Shown: positions 34,254-44,089, counted from the first letter of the stretch. The stretch is DNA of 64,000 bases from Micavibrio sp. UBA6929 (GCA_002448815.1 DKAJ01000005.1:41999-105998); one strand, 5' to 3'. Notes: generated by a model from the letters alone, not told the origin. Numbers and translations are program-made.

Positions 34254-34973
34254 CTAGTCTTGCGCGGGTTTGCAAGTGTTTTGTTGTGTGTTTGTGTCCA
34301 GTAAATCGGGGCGGCGCTCTTGCGTCAGTTTAAGGGACTGTTCTTCGCGCCAGTCGTTGATACGCTTATGATTGCCGGAGGTGAGTACTTCGGGCACGTC
34401 CAGTGATTGGCCGTTTGCGCTTTCCCATGTTGCGGGGCGCGTATAGTGCGGATATTCCAGCAGGCCGTTCGAGAAGCTTTCTTCGTCAGTCGTCGCGGTA
34501 TTGCCCATGACGCCTGGCAATAGGCGAATGCATGCATCCATGAGAATGAGGGCGGCAGGCTCGCCGCCAGAAAGCACATAATCGCCGATGCTGATTTCCT
34601 CAAAGTCGTGAGCGTCTAAAACGCGTTGATCCACGCCTTCATAACGTCCGCATAAAATGGTGAGCGTATCATGTGTGATGAGCTGCTTCGCGCGTGCCTG
34701 CGTTAGCGGCTTGCCGCGCGGTGACATATAAATCTTATGGCCTGTTGTTGGTACAGATAAAAGGGATTTTTCAATCACATCGGCGCGCATTACCATGCCC
34801 GCGCCGCCGCCAAAGGGCGTGTCATCGACATTTTTGTGAACGCCTTGGGCAAAGTCACGGATATTGACCGCATTATAAGACCAATCACCGCGCTCAAGCG
34901 CTTTGCCGCTGAGCGAGAGGCCTAGTGTCGCGGGGAACATTTCGGGGAAAAGTGTGAGGAGGTTAAAATGCAT
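34254..34973 (-). CDS. trmD: tRNA (guanosine(37)-N1)-methyltransferase
   Basis: TrmD methylates G37 of tRNAs reading CNN codons, preventing frameshifts. It is a SPOUT knot enzyme of 239 residues. The motifs [22 protein letters not shown], and the knot-forming [17 protein letters not shown] are intact, with the family's C-terminal helices. Its ATG overlaps the rimM stop by one base (TAATG). Confidence 0.97.
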   Translation of the reverse strand: MHFNLLTLFPEMFPATLGLSLSGKALERGDWSYNAVNIRDFAQGVHKNVDDTPFGGGAGMVMRADVIEKSLLSVPTTGHKIYMSPRGKPLTQARAKQLITHDTLTILCGRYEGVDQRVLDAHDFEEISIGDYVLSGGEPAALILMDACIRLLPGVMGNTATTDEESFSNGLLEYPHYTRPATWESANGQSLDVPEVLTSGNHKRINDWREEQSLKLTQERRPDLLDTNTQQNTCKPAQD

Positions 34974-35482
34974 TAGTCTTTAAAATCGCCGCTGTTAAGG
35001 GTCGAGATTGTTTTGTTGTCCAGATCAACGTCTGTGACATAGTCATCGGTGTAAGGCAGGAAAAATGTCGGGCCGCCATTGGGCTTGATTTCCAATAAGT
35101 CGCCAGCACCAAAATTTTGAACGGATTTAATCGTGCCGATGGTTTGATCGCCTTCGACCACTGTCAGGCCAATCAGGTCGTCATAGTAAAATTCATCGTC
35201 ATCCGTTTCGGGGAGAAGGTCGCGGTCGAAATAGAGTTCGGTGCCGCGTAATGCTTCTGCTTGGTCGCGGTTTGTTACCCCGTCAATCGCGGCGAGGAAA
35301 TACTTCCCCGCCGGATTTTTAAGGGTAATAACCAAAGTGTCTGTTTGGGCGTTATCTTCGGCCGTATAGGCTGGTCCAAGGCTTTGTATAAGGCTTGGGT
35401 CCTCACCAAAGGGAATGATTTTCACAAATCCTTTGATGCCGTGCGGCGTAGTGATTTTTCCCAGACAGACGCGTTTTGTCAT
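34973..35482 (-). CDS. rimM: 16S rRNA processing / 30S maturation factor RimM
   Basis: RimM assists maturation of the 30S head by binding S19. This 169-residue protein has the N-terminal barrel motif [16 protein letters not shown] and a PRC-barrel C-terminal half ([36 protein letters not shown]). It lies between rpsP (9 bases) and trmD (1-base overlap), the usual order. Confidence 0.96.
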   Translation of the reverse strand: MTKRVCLGKITTPHGIKGFVKIIPFGEDPSLIQSLGPAYTAEDNAQTDTLVITLKNPAGKYFLAAIDGVTNRDQAEALRGTELYFDRDLLPETDDDEFYYDDLIGLTVVEGDQTIGTIKSVQNFGAGDLLEIKPNGGPTFFLPYTDDYVTDVDLDNKTISTLNSGDFKD

Positions 35483-35491
35483 GGTCTGAGC

Positions 35492-35956
35492 TTACTCAGA
35501 TGCAGCTTCTTCAGCAGGCGCTTCTTCAGCAGGTGCTTCTTCAGCTGGAGCTGCTTCGGCCGCTGCAGCAGCAGCTTTTGCTTCTTCTTCCGCTAGGCGC
35601 GCTTCTTCTTCAGCTGCTTTGCGTTTTTCTTCTTTATCAGCAACAAGCATTTTTGCTTTTTCGCCTGGCTCAGATTTCTTAGGGCGAACAGGCTGTGCAG
35701 GCATTTCGATCATGCCAGCTTTACCTAGGAACATTGCAACGCGCTCGCTTGGTTGTGCGCCTTGTGAAAGCCAGTATTCAATGCGCTCTTTAACAAGGTT
35801 GATACGGTTTTCGTCTTGGTCGTTCAAAAGTGGGTTGTATGTGCCAACACGCTCGATGTAGCGGCCATCACGAGGCATACGTGAATCCGCAACAACAATA
35901 CGGTAAAATGGGCGAGATTTACGACCGCCGCGAGATAATCTAATTTTTAGTGCCAT
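35492..35956 (-). CDS. rpsP: 30S ribosomal protein S16 with Ala/Glu-rich C-terminal repeats
   Basis: Residues 1-85 are typical S16 ([48 protein letters not shown]). The remaining 70 residues are a low-complexity tail with repeated AEEA and EEAPA units. Alphaproteobacterial S16 often has such an extension. The DNA for the tail contains 15-base near-repeats (about 35505-35555). AAGGAGT precedes the ATG. The gene follows ffh by 91 bases. Confidence 0.96.
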   Translation of the reverse strand: MALKIRLSRGGRKSRPFYRIVVADSRMPRDGRYIERVGTYNPLLNDQDENRINLVKERIEYWLSQGAQPSERVAMFLGKAGMIEMPAQPVRPKKSEPGEKAKMLVADKEEKRKAAEEEARLAEEEAKAAAAAAEAAPAEEAPAEEAPAEEAASE

Positions 35957-36047
35957 GGTTATTACTCCTTATTTCATGTCAGTTAATTAGAACAAGCAAG
36001 AACTGAGGGTATGTGGTGTTCAATGCTTGGTTGTTCCAACTTCGTTC

Positions 36048-37616
36048 CTATTTCTTTTTCTTTCTGTTCTTCTTCGTTCCGCCGCGTGTTTGTGGCATGC
36101 CCATAGGGCCGCCCATGCCAGGTAGTCCAGGAAGGCCGCCAGAGGTTGGCATGTTGCCGCCTGCAAATGGGTTGGCGCCGAGTGGGCTGCTGCTATCGCT
36201 TGGCATGTCTTTCATGGCTGCGCCAAGGCCGTCTGCGTCCATGCTTTGCGCCATCATGGCAAGCTCGTCTGCTTTGCCGCCCATCAGGCCTTTCATTTGT
36301 TGCATCATGCCGCCCATGCCCATTTTCTTCATCTTTTTCATCATGGTTTGCATTTGCTTGAGCTGCTTGCACAATTTGTTGATGTCTTGCACGGTTGAGC
36401 CTGCGCCCGCCGCGATGCGTTTTTTGCGTGATGCGTTTAAAACGTCTGGGTTTTCGCGCTCGTGCGGTGTCATTGATGTGATGATGGCTTCTTGGCGTTT
36501 AATCATACGGTCATCAATGCCAGCTTCGTCCAGTTGACCTGCCATGCCGCTGAGGCCGGGCAGCATCTTCATCATTGCGCCCATGCCGCCCATTTTATGC
36601 ATTTGCTGCATCTGGGAAAGGAGGTCGTTAAAGTCAAATTGGCCTTTTTTGAATTTCTTGACCATGCGCTGTGCGTCTTCGGCGTTAACCGTTTCGACAG
36701 CTTTTTCAACGAGGCTGACCACGTCGCCCATGCCAAGGATACGTCCTGCAATACGGTCAGGGTGGAATGCTTCGACTTCGCTCCATTTCTCGCCAGTACC
36801 AAGTAATTTGATCGGCTTGCCTGTTACGGCCTTCATTGATAGCGCCGCACCGCCGCGTGCATCACCGTCAACGCGCGTGAGCATAATGCCTGAGATTTCA
36901 ACGGCTTCGTTGAAGGCTTGCGCGGTTTGAACGGCGTCTTGACCGGTCATCGCATCGGCAACAAGCAATGTTTCAATCGGATTGACTTCTTTTTTGATGG
37001 CAGTGATTTCCGCCATGAGCGCTTCGTCAATAGATAGACGGCCTGCGGTGTCCAGCATGACAACGTCATACCCTTCTTTGCGGGCAGTATCCATGGCACG
37101 TTTTGCGATGTCGAGAGGCTGTTGCCCTTCGATAATGGGCAATGTTGCGATGTCTGTTTGCTCACCAAGTTGTCTGAGCTGCTCCTGCGCGGCGGGACGA
37201 TAAATATCCAGCGACGCCATCAAGACCTTTTTCTTGTTTTTCTCGGTCAGGATTTTTGCAATTTTGGCGGTTGATGTTGTTTTACCTGCGCCTTGTAAGC
37301 CAACCATCAAATAAGCCGATGGCGGCGATGAGAATTTAAGTTCGGCATTTGTGCTGCCGAGCATTTCAACCAAAGAATCGTGAACGATTTTAACGACTTG
37401 CTGGCCAGGGTTTACGCCTTTGATGACGTCTTGGCCGATGGCCTTTGATTTAATGGCTGAAATGAAATCTTTGACAACGGGCAGGGCAACATCAGCCTCG
37501 AGCAAGGCAACGCGGATCTCGCGTGAGGCAGCCATGACATCATTTTCTGACAGTGTACCTTTACCTGTCAGGTTTTTGAATGCTTTGCCTAATTTGTCGC
37601 CTAAGCTGTCAAACAT
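36048..37616 (-). CDS. ffh: signal recognition particle protein Ffh
   Basis: Ffh binds signal sequences and 4.5S RNA for co-translational membrane targeting, together with FtsY (also encoded in this window at 39860). The 522 residues comprise the N domain and the G domain: GLQGAGKTTSTAKIA, VLMASLDIYRPAAQEQL, DTAGRLSIDEALM, TRVDGDARGGAAL. The M domain is Met-rich. The tail is Gly/Met/Pro-rich and somewhat longer than in E. coli. AAGGCAT precedes the ATG. No 4.5S RNA gene was recognised nearby. Confidence 0.97.
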   Translation of the reverse strand: MFDSLGDKLGKAFKNLTGKGTLSENDVMAASREIRVALLEADVALPVVKDFISAIKSKAIGQDVIKGVNPGQQVVKIVHDSLVEMLGSTNAELKFSSPPSAYLMVGLQGAGKTTSTAKIAKILTEKNKKKVLMASLDIYRPAAQEQLRQLGEQTDIATLPIIEGQQPLDIAKRAMDTARKEGYDVVMLDTAGRLSIDEALMAEITAIKKEVNPIETLLVADAMTGQDAVQTAQAFNEAVEISGIMLTRVDGDARGGAALSMKAVTGKPIKLLGTGEKWSEVEAFHPDRIAGRILGMGDVVSLVEKAVETVNAEDAQRMVKKFKKGQFDFNDLLSQMQQMHKMGGMGAMMKMLPGLSGMAGQLDEAGIDDRMIKRQEAIITSMTPHERENPDVLNASRKKRIAAGAGSTVQDINKLCKQLKQMQTMMKKMKKMGMGGMMQQMKGLMGGKADELAMMAQSMDADGLGAAMKDMPSDSSSPLGANPFAGGNMPTSGGLPGLPGMGGPMGMPQTRGGTKKNRKKKK

Positions 37617-37691
37617 GGTTGTTATGCCTTAATATTCCAATACAATTTGACCTCGGTGAGCGTCATTCGCCGACCAAGGTGTACCCGTAAG

Positions 37692-37716
37692 CACTGAAAA
37701 ATACTGTCTTTCAGTG
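37692..37716. promoter_or_regulatory. inverted repeat in the ffh-dapF divergent region
   Basis: A perfect 8-base inverted repeat CACTGAAA (37692-37699) / TTTCAGTG (37709-37716) with a 9-base centre lies between the divergent ffh and dapF starts. It could be an operator or a leader hairpin. It has no T-run on the + side, so a terminator is unlikely. Confidence 0.4.
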
Positions 37717-37777
37717 AAAATTTTGTGGGAATTTATGATGCTTTGCGTTACAAGTCAACAAAAATAAGGGCAAAACG

Positions 37778-38593
37778 ATGGTTTCTTTTAGAAAAATGCA
37801 TGGATTAGGCAATGATTTTGTCATCATTGATGCGCGCGAACATGATCTTGATTTAACGCAAGAGATCGTACGCGATATCTGTGATCGTCATTTTGGTGTG
37901 GGCTGTGATCAGCTTGTTGTGCTTGAAAAGCCTTTGGCGCCTGCGGATGTGAAGGTTGTGTTTTATAATAGCGATGGATCAACCAGCGGCGCGTGCGGGA
38001 ATGCGACGCGCTGCGTGGCGGAGGTTATTCTGACAGAAACAGGCGCGCAGCGCTGCGTGATTGAAACGCAGGGAGGTGATTTGCACGCGTGGCGCGCAGA
38101 TGGCGGCATGATCAGCGTTGATATGGGCTTGCCGCGTCTTGAGTGGGCGGATATTCCATTGGCGCATGCGTGTGATACGCTGCATTTACCGCTGGATGGT
38201 GATCCTGTTGCGGTGGGGATGGGGAATCCGCACTGCGTTTTCTTTGCTGCGGACAGCTTTGGGGATGATTATGTGGAAAAGCATGGAAGTGGCATTGAAA
38301 CCAATGCGTTGTTCCCTGAGCGCACGAATGTTGAATTTGTGCAGGTGGTTGGCATTAATAAATTGCAGCAAAAAACATGGGAGCGCGGCGCTGGCATTAC
38401 GCTTGCGTGTGGTACAGGTGCGTGTTCTGTCGCGGTTGCGGCGGCGCGTCGTGGTTTGGTTGATCGCGCGGTTCCTATTGAAATCGGACTTGATGGTGGC
38501 GCGCTTTATATCGAGTGGCGCGAAAGTGATAATCACGTCATTATGACAGGGCCTGTTGCGCATGTGTTTGATGGTATTTTGAAAGATATTTAG
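37778..38593 (+). CDS. dapF: diaminopimelate epimerase
   Basis: DapF converts LL- to meso-diaminopimelate for lysine and peptidoglycan synthesis. It uses two active-site cysteines without a cofactor, and both are present: SGACGNATRC in the first half and LACGTGACS in the second. The N-terminal FRKMHGLGNDFVIIDAR and the GNPHCVFF segment are typical. At 271 residues it is full length. It starts the cluster dapF-mtaB-ftsY. Confidence 0.97.
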   Translation: MVSFRKMHGLGNDFVIIDAREHDLDLTQEIVRDICDRHFGVGCDQLVVLEKPLAPADVKVVFYNSDGSTSGACGNATRCVAEVILTETGAQRCVIETQGGDLHAWRADGGMISVDMGLPRLEWADIPLAHACDTLHLPLDGDPVAVGMGNPHCVFFAADSFGDDYVEKHGSGIETNALFPERTNVEFVQVVGINKLQQKTWERGAGITLACGTGACSVAVAAARRGLVDRAVPIEIGLDGGALYIEWRESDNHVIMTGPVAHVFDGILKDI

Positions 38594-38605
38594 GCGAAGT
38601 AGAAA

Positions 38606-39856
38606 ATGAGCGGAAAAGATCCTGAAATTGTGACATTTGGATGTCGGCTTAACGTATATGAGTCAGAGGTCATGCGCTCGCACGCGAAAGATGCAGGTAT
38701 GAAGGATGCGATTATCTTTAATACATGCGCCGTTACGAAAGAGGCTGAACGTCAGGCAAGGCAGGCAATTCGCCGCGCGAGACGAGATAACCCCAACGCC
38801 AAAATCGTTGTGACAGGCTGCAGCGCACAGATTGATCCACAAACCTATGCACAGATGGGCGAGGTTGACCAAGTGATTGGTAATGACCTGAAGCTTAAGG
38901 CCGAGGCATGGGGCGGCCAGTCGGAGGAGCCTGTACGCGTCAATGACATTATGAGCGTACAAGAGACTGCAAGCCATCTTTTGCAAGGATTTGAAGGGCA
39001 TAGCCGCGCTTTTTTACAGGTTCAAAACGGATGTGATCATCGCTGTACTTTTTGTATTATCCCTTATGGGCGCGGAAATTCACGTTCGGTGCCGATTGGC
39101 GTTATCGTTGATCAGGTGCGGGTTTTGGTCGATCAAGGTTATAAAGAGGTTGTCTTGACTGGCGTCGATGTGACGTCTTATGGGGTGGACCTTCCTGGTA
39201 AGCCACGTTTTGGTCAAATGGTGCGCCGTTTGTTGGCGTTGGTGCCGGAATTGCCGCGCCTGCGTCTATCGTCTTTGGATCCTGTTGAGATAGATGAGGA
39301 TTTATGGCGATTAATCGCGGAGGAGCCTCGCCTTATGCCGCATTTGCATTTATCCTTGCAGGCAGGTGACGATATGATTTTAAAGCGCATGAAGCGCCGT
39401 CATTTGCGTCAGGATGTGATTGATGTGTGCCGTAAGGCCAGAGAGCTTCGTCCTGATATGGTTTTTGGCGCGGATATTATCGCAGGCTTTCCGACGGAAA
39501 CGGATGAGATGTTTGAAAATACGCTGCGCATTGTTGAGGATTGTGATTTGACCTTTTTGCATGTTTTTCCTTATTCCGAGCGCGAGGGAACGCCTGCGGC
39601 AAAAATGCCTCAGGTGGATCATGCTGTGCGTAAAAAACGTGCGGCGGCGCTGCGTGATTTGGGGCAAAAGCAATTGCATTTATTTTTAAAGTCTAACATT
39701 AATAAAACTCACCAAGTTATTGTTGAAAAAGACAATATTGGCAGGTCTGAGAACTTTTCTCCGGTGCGTGTTTCGGATGATTTTGCGCCAGGGGATCTTG
39801 TTCAAATGCGTGCATATGGCGTGGATGGCGATGTTTTGTTGGCGGAGGTTTTTTAG
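38606..39856 (+). CDS. mtaB: tRNA N6-threonylcarbamoyladenosine(37) methylthiotransferase MtaB
   Basis: This radical-SAM enzyme converts t6A37 to ms2t6A37 in tRNAs. The N-terminal UPF0004 domain has three cluster cysteines (TFGCRLN, FNTCAVT, VTGCSAQ). The radical-SAM motif CDHRCTFC follows with IPYGRG. SLDPVEID, PHLHLSLQAGDD and GADIIAGFPTETD lie further on, and the C-terminal part has TRAM-like strands. At 416 residues it fits MtaB rather than MiaB, which has longer N-terminal sequence. It lies 12 bases after dapF and 3 before ftsY. Confidence 0.93.
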   Translation: MSGKDPEIVTFGCRLNVYESEVMRSHAKDAGMKDAIIFNTCAVTKEAERQARQAIRRARRDNPNAKIVVTGCSAQIDPQTYAQMGEVDQVIGNDLKLKAEAWGGQSEEPVRVNDIMSVQETASHLLQGFEGHSRAFLQVQNGCDHRCTFCIIPYGRGNSRSVPIGVIVDQVRVLVDQGYKEVVLTGVDVTSYGVDLPGKPRFGQMVRRLLALVPELPRLRLSSLDPVEIDEDLWRLIAEEPRLMPHLHLSLQAGDDMILKRMKRRHLRQDVIDVCRKARELRPDMVFGADIIAGFPTETDEMFENTLRIVEDCDLTFLHVFPYSEREGTPAAKMPQVDHAVRKKRAAALRDLGQKQLHLFLKSNINKTHQVIVEKDNIGRSENFSPVRVSDDFAPGDLVQMRAYGVDGDVLLAEVF

Positions 39857-39859
39857 TTT

Positions 39860-40942
39860 ATGATTTGGTTTAAGAAAAAGTCAAAAGACACTGATAATAA
39901 AGAAGAAATCGCTTCTGATGATGGGGTTATTTCTGCTGAAGATATTGAGGCTGTTGACGTTGAGCCTAAAGAGGTTGTGCAGGATGATGCGGCTGACGTT
40001 GATGGTGGCGCGTCACAAGGGTGGTTGTCGCGTTTAACGGGAGGCTTGGCAAAGTCGACGTTCAAAATTACGCAAGGGCTGGGTGATTTTGTGACCAAGC
40101 GCAAGCTTGATGATGATGCGCTTGAGGAATTAGAAGATGTTTTAATTGCGGCTGATCTTGGGCCGCATACGGCAGCGGCGTTGATCGAAGAGTTCGCACG
40201 CGAGCGTTTTGGCAAAGACGTTGATGACCAAGAGATTAAAGAGGCGCTAGCCTTACAGGTCGAGGCATTGCTTGAGCCTGTGGCGGGGCGTTTGCAAATT
40301 GAGGCGCTTGATAACGGCCCTTATGTTGTTTTGGTGTGCGGCGTTAATGGTGCGGGCAAGACAACCACGATCGGTAAGATTGCCGAGCGCTTGATGCGCG
40401 ATGAAGGTAAAAGCGTGATGGTCGCCGCAGGGGATACATTCCGCGCGGCGGCGGTTGAGCAGTTGCGCGCGTGGGCGGATCGCAGCGGGGCGCAGTTCTA
40501 TGGTAAGGATACGGGCGCTGACGCCGCGGCAGTCGCGTACGAAGCCTATCAGGTGGCGGTGGATGCGGGCGTTGATGTGTTGTTGATTGATACGGCGGGG
40601 CGCTTGCAAAACAAGACGAATTTGATGGATGAGCTTCAGAAAATTGTGCGCGTTTTGCGTAAAAGTAACGAAGATTTACCGCACCAATCTGTTTTGGTGT
40701 TGGATGCGACAACTGGTCAAAATGCCTTTTCGCAGGTGCAAACCTTTGGCGAGATGATTGATATTGATGGTTTGATTGTGACCAAATTAGATGGATCAGC
40801 CAAAGGCGGGGTTTTGGTCGGTTTGGCCGAGCGTTTTGAAAAGCCAGTTTATGCGATCGGCGTTGGTGAAAAGATTGATGATTTGCGCGCTTTTGATGCG
40901 CGAGATTACGCGCGCGCCTTGATGGGCGTTTCTGATAGTTAA
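39860..40942 (+). CDS. ftsY: signal recognition particle receptor FtsY
   Basis: FtsY is the membrane-associated GTPase that docks Ffh. It has 360 residues. An acidic N-terminal stretch (about 8-55) is followed by the N domain and the G domain with GVNGAGKTTTIGKIA, AAGDTFRAAAVEQL, DTAGRLQNKTNLM and TKLDGSAKGG. DAR at the end completes the NG core. It is translated 3 bases after mtaB, consistent with an operon. Confidence 0.97.
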   Translation: MIWFKKKSKDTDNKEEIASDDGVISAEDIEAVDVEPKEVVQDDAADVDGGASQGWLSRLTGGLAKSTFKITQGLGDFVTKRKLDDDALEELEDVLIAADLGPHTAAALIEEFARERFGKDVDDQEIKEALALQVEALLEPVAGRLQIEALDNGPYVVLVCGVNGAGKTTTIGKIAERLMRDEGKSVMVAAGDTFRAAAVEQLRAWADRSGAQFYGKDTGADAAAVAYEAYQVAVDAGVDVLLIDTAGRLQNKTNLMDELQKIVRVLRKSNEDLPHQSVLVLDATTGQNAFSQVQTFGEMIDIDGLIVTKLDGSAKGGVLVGLAERFEKPVYAIGVGEKIDDLRAFDARDYARALMGVSDS

Positions 40943-40995
40943 GCGCGCAGCGATAACATCTTGAAAAAAGTCTAAAAATAAGCGATGATAATGGT

Positions 40996-42438
40996 ATGAA
41001 ATTATCATCAGATACGCCGCCGAAATCGTTTCGGCCCAAGAAGTTTAAGACGCCTGATAAGGCGATTTCCTACATTTCAGAAATTTATCAGGCGCAAGTA
41101 GAATATCTGCGTGCGCAGTTTGATGCGTTTACGCGCGGTGATTTGCCTGATGTGAAATCGCCCAAAAAGATGCACGGGTATTATCCGTATTTGCGCATTA
41201 AAACCGAGTTTGCCAAGCGTGATGATATTCGCCGGTCTTATGGGTTTGCGCCAAAGCCTGGCATTTATTCGACAACATTAACGCGTCCAGATTTATATGC
41301 GCATTACTGGGATGAGCAATTAACGCTTTTGCTGCAGAACCATGATATACCGCTGGAAGTAGGGGTGAGCGATACGCCGATCCCTGTGCATTTTGCGTTG
41401 GGGGAGGATTTTCACCCTGAGAAAAACTTAGGCGTGGAGCAAATTGGACGAGTTCCGCATTATTTCGATGTGCCTGATTTGGATTTGATGAATGATGAAA
41501 TTCCAAACAGTATGCATATTTTGCGTCAGGATCAGGAACTGCCTTTGGCGCTGTTTACGGCGCCGCGCGCAGATTTGAGCTTGCAACGTCTTAAGCACTA
41601 TACGGGGACGTCGCCGCTGGATTTTCAAAATTATGTGATTTTTACGAACTATCAGTTTTATATTGATGAGTTTGTTGAAATTGGCCGCCGTCAATCTGGC
41701 ACGAATGGGTATACGGATTTTGTAATGCCGGATGCTGGCGGGCGTTTGCCGCAAATGCCTGCTTATCACCTGAAGCGCGATGGTAATGAAGGTATTACGA
41801 TGGTCAATATTGGTGTCGGCCCGTCGAATGCGAAGACTATTACAGATCATATTGCCGTGCTGCGTCCGCATGTATGGTTGATGTTGGGACATTGTGCAGG
41901 ACTTAGAAATTCGCAGAAATTGGGTGATTATGTTCTGGCGCACGGGTATTTGCGTGAAGATCATATTTTGGATGATGATTTGCCAACCAGCATTCCTATA
42001 CCGCCTTTGGCCGAGGTGCAAAAATCACTGGAAGAGGCGGTTGCGCGCGTAACGGGGAATACGGGATATGATCTGAAAAGCATTATGCGCACAGGCACGG
42101 TGGCGACAACGGATGATCGTAACTGGGAGCTGCATACATCTGACCGTCAAAATTTACGCCTTAGTCAGAGCCGTGCGATTGCCATGGATATGGAATCTGG
42201 GACGATCGCGGCGAATGGTTTTCGTTTTAGAGTGCCGTATGGCACGCTTTTGTGTGTGTCGGATAAGCCGTTGCACGGTCAGTTGAAATTACCAGGGATG
42301 GCCAATAGCTTTTATCGTCAGCAGGTCGAACAACATCTGCAAGTTGGCCTTGAAACCATGGAGATATTGCGCGAAGCAGGCGCGGATAAGCTGCATAGTC
42401 GTAAGCTGCGCAGTTTTTCAGAAGTAGCATTTCGTTAG
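40996..42438 (+). CDS. amn: AMP nucleosidase
   Basis: Amn hydrolyses AMP to adenine and ribose 5-phosphate, controlling the adenylate pool. The 480-residue length matches the family. It has an N-terminal regulatory domain (about 10-170). The C-terminal nucleoside-phosphorylase-like domain contains NIGVGPSNAKTITDH, RPHVWLMLGHCAGLR, GDYVLAHGYLREDH, and a MDMESGTIAANGFRFRVPYGTLLCVSDKP segment split around catalytic and substrate residues. It follows ftsY by 53 bases and has no clear Shine-Dalgarno. Confidence 0.95.
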   Translation: MKLSSDTPPKSFRPKKFKTPDKAISYISEIYQAQVEYLRAQFDAFTRGDLPDVKSPKKMHGYYPYLRIKTEFAKRDDIRRSYGFAPKPGIYSTTLTRPDLYAHYWDEQLTLLLQNHDIPLEVGVSDTPIPVHFALGEDFHPEKNLGVEQIGRVPHYFDVPDLDLMNDEIPNSMHILRQDQELPLALFTAPRADLSLQRLKHYTGTSPLDFQNYVIFTNYQFYIDEFVEIGRRQSGTNGYTDFVMPDAGGRLPQMPAYHLKRDGNEGITMVNIGVGPSNAKTITDHIAVLRPHVWLMLGHCAGLRNSQKLGDYVLAHGYLREDHILDDDLPTSIPIPPLAEVQKSLEEAVARVTGNTGYDLKSIMRTGTVATTDDRNWELHTSDRQNLRLSQSRAIAMDMESGTIAANGFRFRVPYGTLLCVSDKPLHGQLKLPGMANSFYRQQVEQHLQVGLETMEILREAGADKLHSRKLRSFSEVAFR

Positions 42439-42536
42439 GTTGAGTTTTATTATTGTATGCACTTCTTGCATGTATGGTTTTTTATGTGCGATAATTAAAT
42501 AATGTTTATACGTTAGTGTAGGGGTAAGTAGGACAC

Positions 42537-42797
42537 ATGGTTGATTCATTATCAGGATTTGGGGCGCAATCATATCAGCAGCCTATTTCGCAGACTTTTC
42601 AGCCTGGGAAAAATGCTGAAACGCGCACAGGGCAAGGGCAGGTCGCACAAGATCCGAATGCTCAGGCTGTCGGCGCAGGGGAAGAAGCTCAACAACAGCA
42701 AACACAGGCGATAGACGTTTCAAGCGTTGTTGGTGATGGGCCAGTTGAAAATAATGCGCAGGCACAGCGCGGATCACTTGTTAACATCACTGTTTAA
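42537..42797 (+). CDS. small Gln/Ala/Gly-rich protein of unknown function
   Basis: This 86-residue protein is preceded by GTAGG. It is hydrophilic, rich in Gln, Gly and Ala (a QQQQ run), and lacks cysteine, a signal peptide or a membrane segment. It is probably disordered and soluble. It lies between AMP nucleosidase and the DUF2336 gene, each with some space (98 and 148 bases). No family was recognised. The start, length and codon pattern are compatible with a real gene, but that is not proven. Confidence 0.55.
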   Translation: MVDSLSGFGAQSYQQPISQTFQPGKNAETRTGQGQVAQDPNAQAVGAGEEAQQQQTQAIDVSSVVGDGPVENNAQAQRGSLVNITV

Positions 42798-42945
42798 CAT
42801 TTTTTTGAAGTGTTAACGCCTTGTTAACTTTTATTTGCCACAGTGTGCCTAACGGGGGAGATATAAATATATAAAAAGCCTCTCCTTTGTAATAAAATAA
42901 CAATAAGCCGCTCAGATCGGTAATGAACAGGCAAGGAACAAGAAC

Positions 42946-44085
42946 GTGATCATCGATACGGTCAAAGCTAATCAATCAAAAGTCATGCCAATGCTGGTAG
43001 AGCTGTATAATGCTCAGCAGATACAAGATTTGGCACAAAATAATGATCAGGGTTCGCGCTCTGAGCTTTTGGATATTATTACAGAGCTTTTGGGGATGGA
43101 GTTATCGCCCCGCGAAGGTGAGCTGATTGCAGATGTTTTGATCTGTTTGATGCGTCAGGTTGAGCGTGATGTTTGTGTTGCGTTGTCTGAGAAATTAGCC
43201 GATATGGAGAATGCGCCTTTGCGATTGGTGATGCATATTGCCAATGAAGCAATTGATATTGCGCGTCCAGTTTTATCACGTAGCCCTGTCTTTAGTGATA
43301 TGGATTTGATTTATATTATTCGCGCACAATCTGCGGAGTATTGGCGTGCGTTGGCAACGCGCACCGAGATGGGCGCCGAGGCGATTGTTGAGCTCGCCAA
43401 GCAGGATGATGCACAAACAGCGCAATATTTGGCAGATAATAGTGAAATTACATTGCCGCATGAGGCGTTGAGCTTGTTAACCGAGCGCGCACGTGTGAAT
43501 GAGAGGCTTGCCAAGCAGCTTTTGGTGCGGTCAGAATTGACACCAGACATTGTGCGAACGCTTTACCATGGTGTTGGCGTAGCGCTGAAGCATTATATTC
43601 GTCAAAATTTTGAAAGTTTTTCTGATCAGGCTGATCATGCGATTGATGAGGTTGTTCTTGATTTTGAAGATGTTTCTGAACCAGCAGAGCAAGAGGTTTC
43701 TGCGCAGCCAGTTGAGATGCCTGCCGCGACTAAGGCTATCTGTGATGGTGTGCATGTTGCGCGCATGGTGAAGTGTCTTGAGAAAGGTCAATATAAAGAG
43801 TTTCTTGTTGATTTTGTACAGCGTACACAAATTAGCGCAGAGAATATCAATTATATTATTTCGCAGGAAAGCGGGCAGGGACTTGCCGTGGTTTGTAAGG
43901 CTATGCGCATTGAACGCCGTGATTTTGTATCGCTTTATTTGTTGATGAACCGTATCCGCATGAAAGGCGGTATGGTTGATCCAAAGAATTTGCGCCGTGC
44001 AACGCGCTATTACGACCAAATTGGCCGTGATGTTGCCGAAGATATCCTCGAGCGTATTCGCACAGGGCAAAAAACTTTTTCTTAA
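42946..44085 (+). CDS. DUF2336 domain-containing protein
   Basis: This 379-residue, mostly helical protein belongs to the DUF2336 family found widely in alphaproteobacteria. The N-terminal 230 residues carry HEAT-like helical pairs (LSPREGELIADVLICLMRQV, DVCVALSEKLADM, EAIVELAKQDDAQTAQYLA). A variable acidic linker (about 235-265) and a helical C-terminal part (about 270-379) follow. Function unknown; repeat scaffolds of this type usually bind proteins. The start is GTG 42946 with AAGGAAC upstream. The upstream 148 bases include paired GTTAAC sites (42813-42829) and an AT-rich stretch. It converges with pgk, with 4 bases between the stops. Confidence 0.82.
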   Translation: MIIDTVKANQSKVMPMLVELYNAQQIQDLAQNNDQGSRSELLDIITELLGMELSPREGELIADVLICLMRQVERDVCVALSEKLADMENAPLRLVMHIANEAIDIARPVLSRSPVFSDMDLIYIIRAQSAEYWRALATRTEMGAEAIVELAKQDDAQTAQYLADNSEITLPHEALSLLTERARVNERLAKQLLVRSELTPDIVRTLYHGVGVALKHYIRQNFESFSDQADHAIDEVVLDFEDVSEPAEQEVSAQPVEMPAATKAICDGVHVARMVKCLEKGQYKEFLVDFVQRTQISAENINYIISQESGQGLAVVCKAMRIERRDFVSLYLLMNRIRMKGGMVDPKNLRRATRYYDQIGRDVAEDILERIRTGQKTFS

Positions 44086-44089
44086 AAGA

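Noticed and set aside
40344..41039. A 231-codon open frame on the minus strand across the end of ftsY and the start of amn
   Set aside because: It is antisense to two well-supported genes, has basic, Arg/Pro/His-rich composition typical of shadow frames, and shows no domain.
41428..42021. A 197-codon minus-strand frame inside amn
   Set aside because: It lies fully inside AMP nucleosidase and has shadow-like Ile/Arg/His composition.
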